NCBI GenBank assembly: GCA_905215625.1
Contig: CAJMQQ010000030.1
Coordinates: 1 to 33,533 of the forward strand
Origin: an uncultured bacterium
Lineage (GTDB): Bacteria > Bacillota > Clostridia > Lachnospirales > Lachnospiraceae
Length of the DNA stretch: 33,533 nucleotides
Reading direction: 5' to 3'
Shown: positions 31,555 through 33,533 of the stretch, piece by piece
Numbering within the stretch: the first letter of the stretch is position 1
How the letters are laid out: the number at the start of each line of letters is the position of its first letter
The notes under the pieces: model-generated
Told to the model about the DNA's origin: nothing
Seen by the model: the letters and a program-made list of their open reading frames with translations, nothing else
Databases searched by the model: none
Program-made: the position numbers and the translations under genes

Positions 31555-32151
31555 ATGATACTATCGCTTCAGGGATGCATGGCAGTTGGAAAGACTGCAG
31601 CGGTCCGCTACATAGAAACACACGTCCCTTATGTTCATATCAGTTATGAGGACAACCGGGACGTATTGAAAGAAATACGTCGTAGAGGGCTGGTCAAAAC
31701 CAGATATGAGGATTATCTGGAGATTCAGAAACTCTGGCTGGGAAAAGAAATAAGACGCTGGGAAGAGGCAAGGCGTTATCCTTGTACGATTATGGATTTC
31801 GGGGCAGAAGAAATTGAATTTTATACCCTGCATTATCCCAAAACCATTGGAGAAAACTGGGAGGTAGAAGGGCCTTTAAGAGAAGAACTGGAAGCGGTAA
31901 AGAGATGTTTTCCGGACCGGATTTTGTTTTTGGACGCGTCCGACGATGTGCTGCGCCAGAGAAAAGAACAGGATCTTACCCGATCCAGGGAGTTTTTTGA
32001 GTATCATCTGAAATATCTGCTTCCCATGAAAAAAGAGTGGTTTTTCCACATGGATTGTGTCGATGTGTTAAATACAGACGATATGACCTGTGAAGAAACA
32101 GGAGAGTATGTAAAAATGTGGATTGACGCCAATTTATCAGGCGCAGTTTAA
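31555..32151 (+). CDS. P-loop kinase-like protein of unknown substrate
   Basis: This 198-residue protein has an N-terminal Walker A (GCMAVGKT, about residues 7-14) after a single beta strand. The rest looks like the small nucleoside- or metabolite-kinase fold: a DxG-like stretch TIMDFGAEEIEFY and the strand RILFLDASDDVLRQRKEQD, where a DxS-type motif leads into an Arg-rich lid. The lid Arg/Lys cluster (LRQRKEQDLTRS) would close over ATP. I do not recognise the exact family or substrate. It sits between two rRNA methyltransferase genes, which may be chance. The stop is 20 bp before the rsmH-like start. Confidence 0.7.
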   Translation: MILSLQGCMAVGKTAAVRYIETHVPYVHISYEDNRDVLKEIRRRGLVKTRYEDYLEIQKLWLGKEIRRWEEARRYPCTIMDFGAEEIEFYTLHYPKTIGENWEVEGPLREELEAVKRCFPDRILFLDASDDVLRQRKEQDLTRSREFFEYHLKYLLPMKKEWFFHMDCVDVLNTDDMTCEETGEYVKMWIDANLSGAV

Positions 32152-32170
32152 AAAAAACAAGGAGAAAACC

Positions 32171-33238
32171 ATGGAAAATCAGGACAAGAAACAGGAAAAC
32201 GGGACGCCTCACAAGCGCCGCGTCCGCTACAGCGGAACCCATCCCAGACATTTTAGTGAAAAATATAAGGAACTGCAGCCGGAAAAATACGGAGATACCA
32301 TTGAAAAAGTAATCCGGAAAGGAAGCACTCCGGCAGGAATGCACATTTCGATTTGTGTAAAAGAGATTATTGAGTTTCTTCAGATTCAGCCCGGACAAAA
32401 AGGGGTGGACGCGACCTTAGGATATGGCGGCCATACGCTGGCCATGTTAAAGTGTCTGGAGCATCAGGGACACATTTATGGACTGGACGTAGACCCCATT
32501 GAATCGGCAAAGACGAAAGAACGTCTAGCCCGCCAGGGCTTTGGCGAAGATATGCTTACCGTAAAGCTGTTAAATTTTGCTAATATTGATCAGTTGGCAC
32601 AAGAATATGGGCCGTTTGATTTTGTACTGGCAGATTTAGGCGTGTCTTCCATGCAGATTGACAATCCGGAACGGGGATTTACCTATAAGGCAGACGGGCC
32701 TTTGGATCTGCGGTTAAATCCGGAAGCAGGAATTTCAGCAGCAGAACGGTTAAAAACCATCAGCCAGCAGGAGCTTTGCGGAATGCTGATTGAAAATTCA
32801 GATGAACCTTATGCGGAAGAGATTTCCAGAACCATTGTCACCGAAATCCGCAAGGGACGTCCGGTGGACACTACAGTTAAATTGAAAGAAGCCATAGAAA
32901 AAGCGCTGTCCTTCCTGCCGGAAAAAGACAGAAAAGAGGCGGTGAAAAAGTCCTGCCAGAGAACCTTCCAGGCGCTTAGAATTGACATTAATAATGAATT
33001 TGAAGTGCTTTACCAGTTCTTAGAAAAACTTCCCGGCGTGTTAAAAGAAGGGGGAAGAGTGGCGATTTTAACTTTCCATTCTGGAGAAGACCGGCTGGTG
33101 AAAAAATCATTTAAAGAGTTTTATAGACAGGGACTTTATAAAGAAATTGCAAAAGATGTGATCCGTCCGTCTGCAGAAGAATGTGCCATGAACAGCAGGG
33201 CCAGGTCAACTAAGATGCGGTGGGCCATCAAAGCATAA
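32171..33238 (+). CDS. rsmH: RsmH-type 16S rRNA (cytosine1402-N4)-methyltransferase with N-terminal extension
   Basis: This 355-residue protein contains the MraW/RsmH core: SAM-binding DATLGYGGHT (about 80-89), GLDVDPIE, the catalytic-loop region FVLADLGVSSMQIDNPERGF, PLDLRLN and the C-terminal LTFHSGEDRLVKKSF. It has about 55 extra basic, polar residues before the first conserved His of the core (His58 in AGMHIS), and the usual HxPVLL start of the family reads HISICV. It is not next to mraZ or ftsL, where the normal rsmH lies, so it may be a second copy with a shifted target. The ATG at 32171 follows AAGGAG by 7 nt. Confidence 0.88.
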   Translation: MENQDKKQENGTPHKRRVRYSGTHPRHFSEKYKELQPEKYGDTIEKVIRKGSTPAGMHISICVKEIIEFLQIQPGQKGVDATLGYGGHTLAMLKCLEHQGHIYGLDVDPIESAKTKERLARQGFGEDMLTVKLLNFANIDQLAQEYGPFDFVLADLGVSSMQIDNPERGFTYKADGPLDLRLNPEAGISAAERLKTISQQELCGMLIENSDEPYAEEISRTIVTEIRKGRPVDTTVKLKEAIEKALSFLPEKDRKEAVKKSCQRTFQALRIDINNEFEVLYQFLEKLPGVLKEGGRVAILTFHSGEDRLVKKSFKEFYRQGLYKEIAKDVIRPSAEECAMNSRARSTKMRWAIKA

Positions 33239-33250
33239 AGGAGAGAAAAT

Positions 33251-33533
33251 ATGCGTTATCCAAAACATTTAACCGAACATGGAACCATTGGCTTTGCTGC
33301 GCCGTCTTTTGGCTGTGCAACGGAACCATACCGGACTGCTTTTGAAAATTGCCAGAAAACGTTTAGAAAAAAAGGACATGGCCTTGTGGTGGGACCAAAT
33401 TGCTATGAAGCGTCCGGAATCGGAATTAGCAATACTCCTGAAAAATGCGGAAAAGAACTGACGGAAAGCTATTTAAGTCCGGACAGCGACGTCCTGATTT
33501 CCTGCGGCGGCGGCGAATTAATGTGCGAAATCC
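33251..33533 (+). CDS. S66-family LD-carboxypeptidase (N-terminal part, cut by the window end)
   Basis: An ATG at 33251 preceded by AAAGGAGAG opens a frame that runs to the window edge (94 codons). The protein starts MRYPKHLTEHGTIGFAAPSFG, matching the N-terminus of muramoyltetrapeptide carboxypeptidases (GFAAPS motif). The last visible residues DVLISCGGGELMCEI correspond to the catalytic-Ser/Gly-rich region of family S66. The family trims D-Ala from cell-wall peptides or, in the MccF branch, inactivates microcin-type peptides. The branch cannot be decided without the rest. It lies 12 bp after the rsmH-like gene, in the same operon. Confidence 0.85.
   Translation, partial: MRYPKHLTEHGTIGFAAPSFGCATEPYRTAFENCQKTFRKKGHGLVVGPNCYEASGIGISNTPEKCGKELTESYLSPDSDVLISCGGGELMCEI

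Noticed and set aside
1..33533. Search for CRISPR arrays, insertion sequence ends, tRNA or rRNA genes, phage genes and integrase sites
   Set aside because: No repeat-spacer pattern, transposase, cloverleaf-like stretch or phage structural gene was recognised by eye; a dedicated tRNA or Rfam scan could still find something small.

Overview
The window looks like a chromosomal segment of a Gram-positive, low-to-mid GC Clostridia species, most likely a gut-type Lachnospiraceae. This is inferred from strong AGGAGG ribosome binding sites, sigma-A type promoters (TTGACA/TATAAT with 17-bp spacers), a muramic-lactam deacetylase of the PdaA type (a spore cortex enzyme), ECF-type vitamin and metal transporters under riboswitches, and an argC-GNAT-argJ-argB-argD cluster. 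No rRNA, tRNA, CRISPR array, insertion sequence or prophage module was seen. The only clearly mobile-type item is a DinJ/YafQ toxin-antitoxin pair near the left edge.

Layout. 1-800: the tail of an unidentified gene, then the minus-strand dinJ-yafQ operon with a self-control site between its -35 and -10. 1029-3389: a patatin-like lipase followed closely by an ECF sigma factor and an overlapping membrane anti-sigma factor. 3563-5458: a zinc/cadmium-type P1B ATPase behind a promoter with an ArsR/SmtB-like inverted repeat. 5544-6815: a short alkylsulfatase-like metallo-beta-lactamase-fold hydrolase. 6966-9798: a complete TRAP transporter (substrate-binding lipoprotein, small and large permease). 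9799-10283: a non-coding leader with terminator, promoter, cobalamin riboswitch and terminator. It controls the cobalt ECF transporter cbiM-cbiN-cbiQ-cbiO (10284-12989). 12992-13705: a Bax-inhibitor-1 family membrane protein.

13822-20182 is the arginine biosynthesis locus: argG on the minus strand and, divergently, argC, a GNAT enzyme, argJ, argB and argD, with ARG-box-like sequences over both -35 regions. Then come a LacI-type regulator and an overlapping fchA-folD one-carbon pair. In this FolD the usual cyclohydrolase lysine is missing, so FchA may do that step. On the minus strand, a thiamine transporter thiT sits behind a TPP riboswitch, and a beta-glucoside unit follows (RpiR regulator, PTS EIIBC, GH1 6-phospho-beta-glucosidase). 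From 27667 on are a small DMT-type membrane protein, a ComEA-like lipoprotein, an orphan OmpR-type response regulator and pdaA (minus strand). The window ends with a tight operon of GNAT, rlmH, an unknown P-loop kinase, an extended rsmH-like gene and the start of an S66 LD-carboxypeptidase cut by the window edge.

Most of the region is ordinary core metabolism and transport. The points most worth a second look are the FchA/FolD division of labour, the acetyltransferase embedded in the arginine operon, the RsmH-like protein with an N-terminal extension, the unknown P-loop kinase, and the two layered riboswitch expression platforms.
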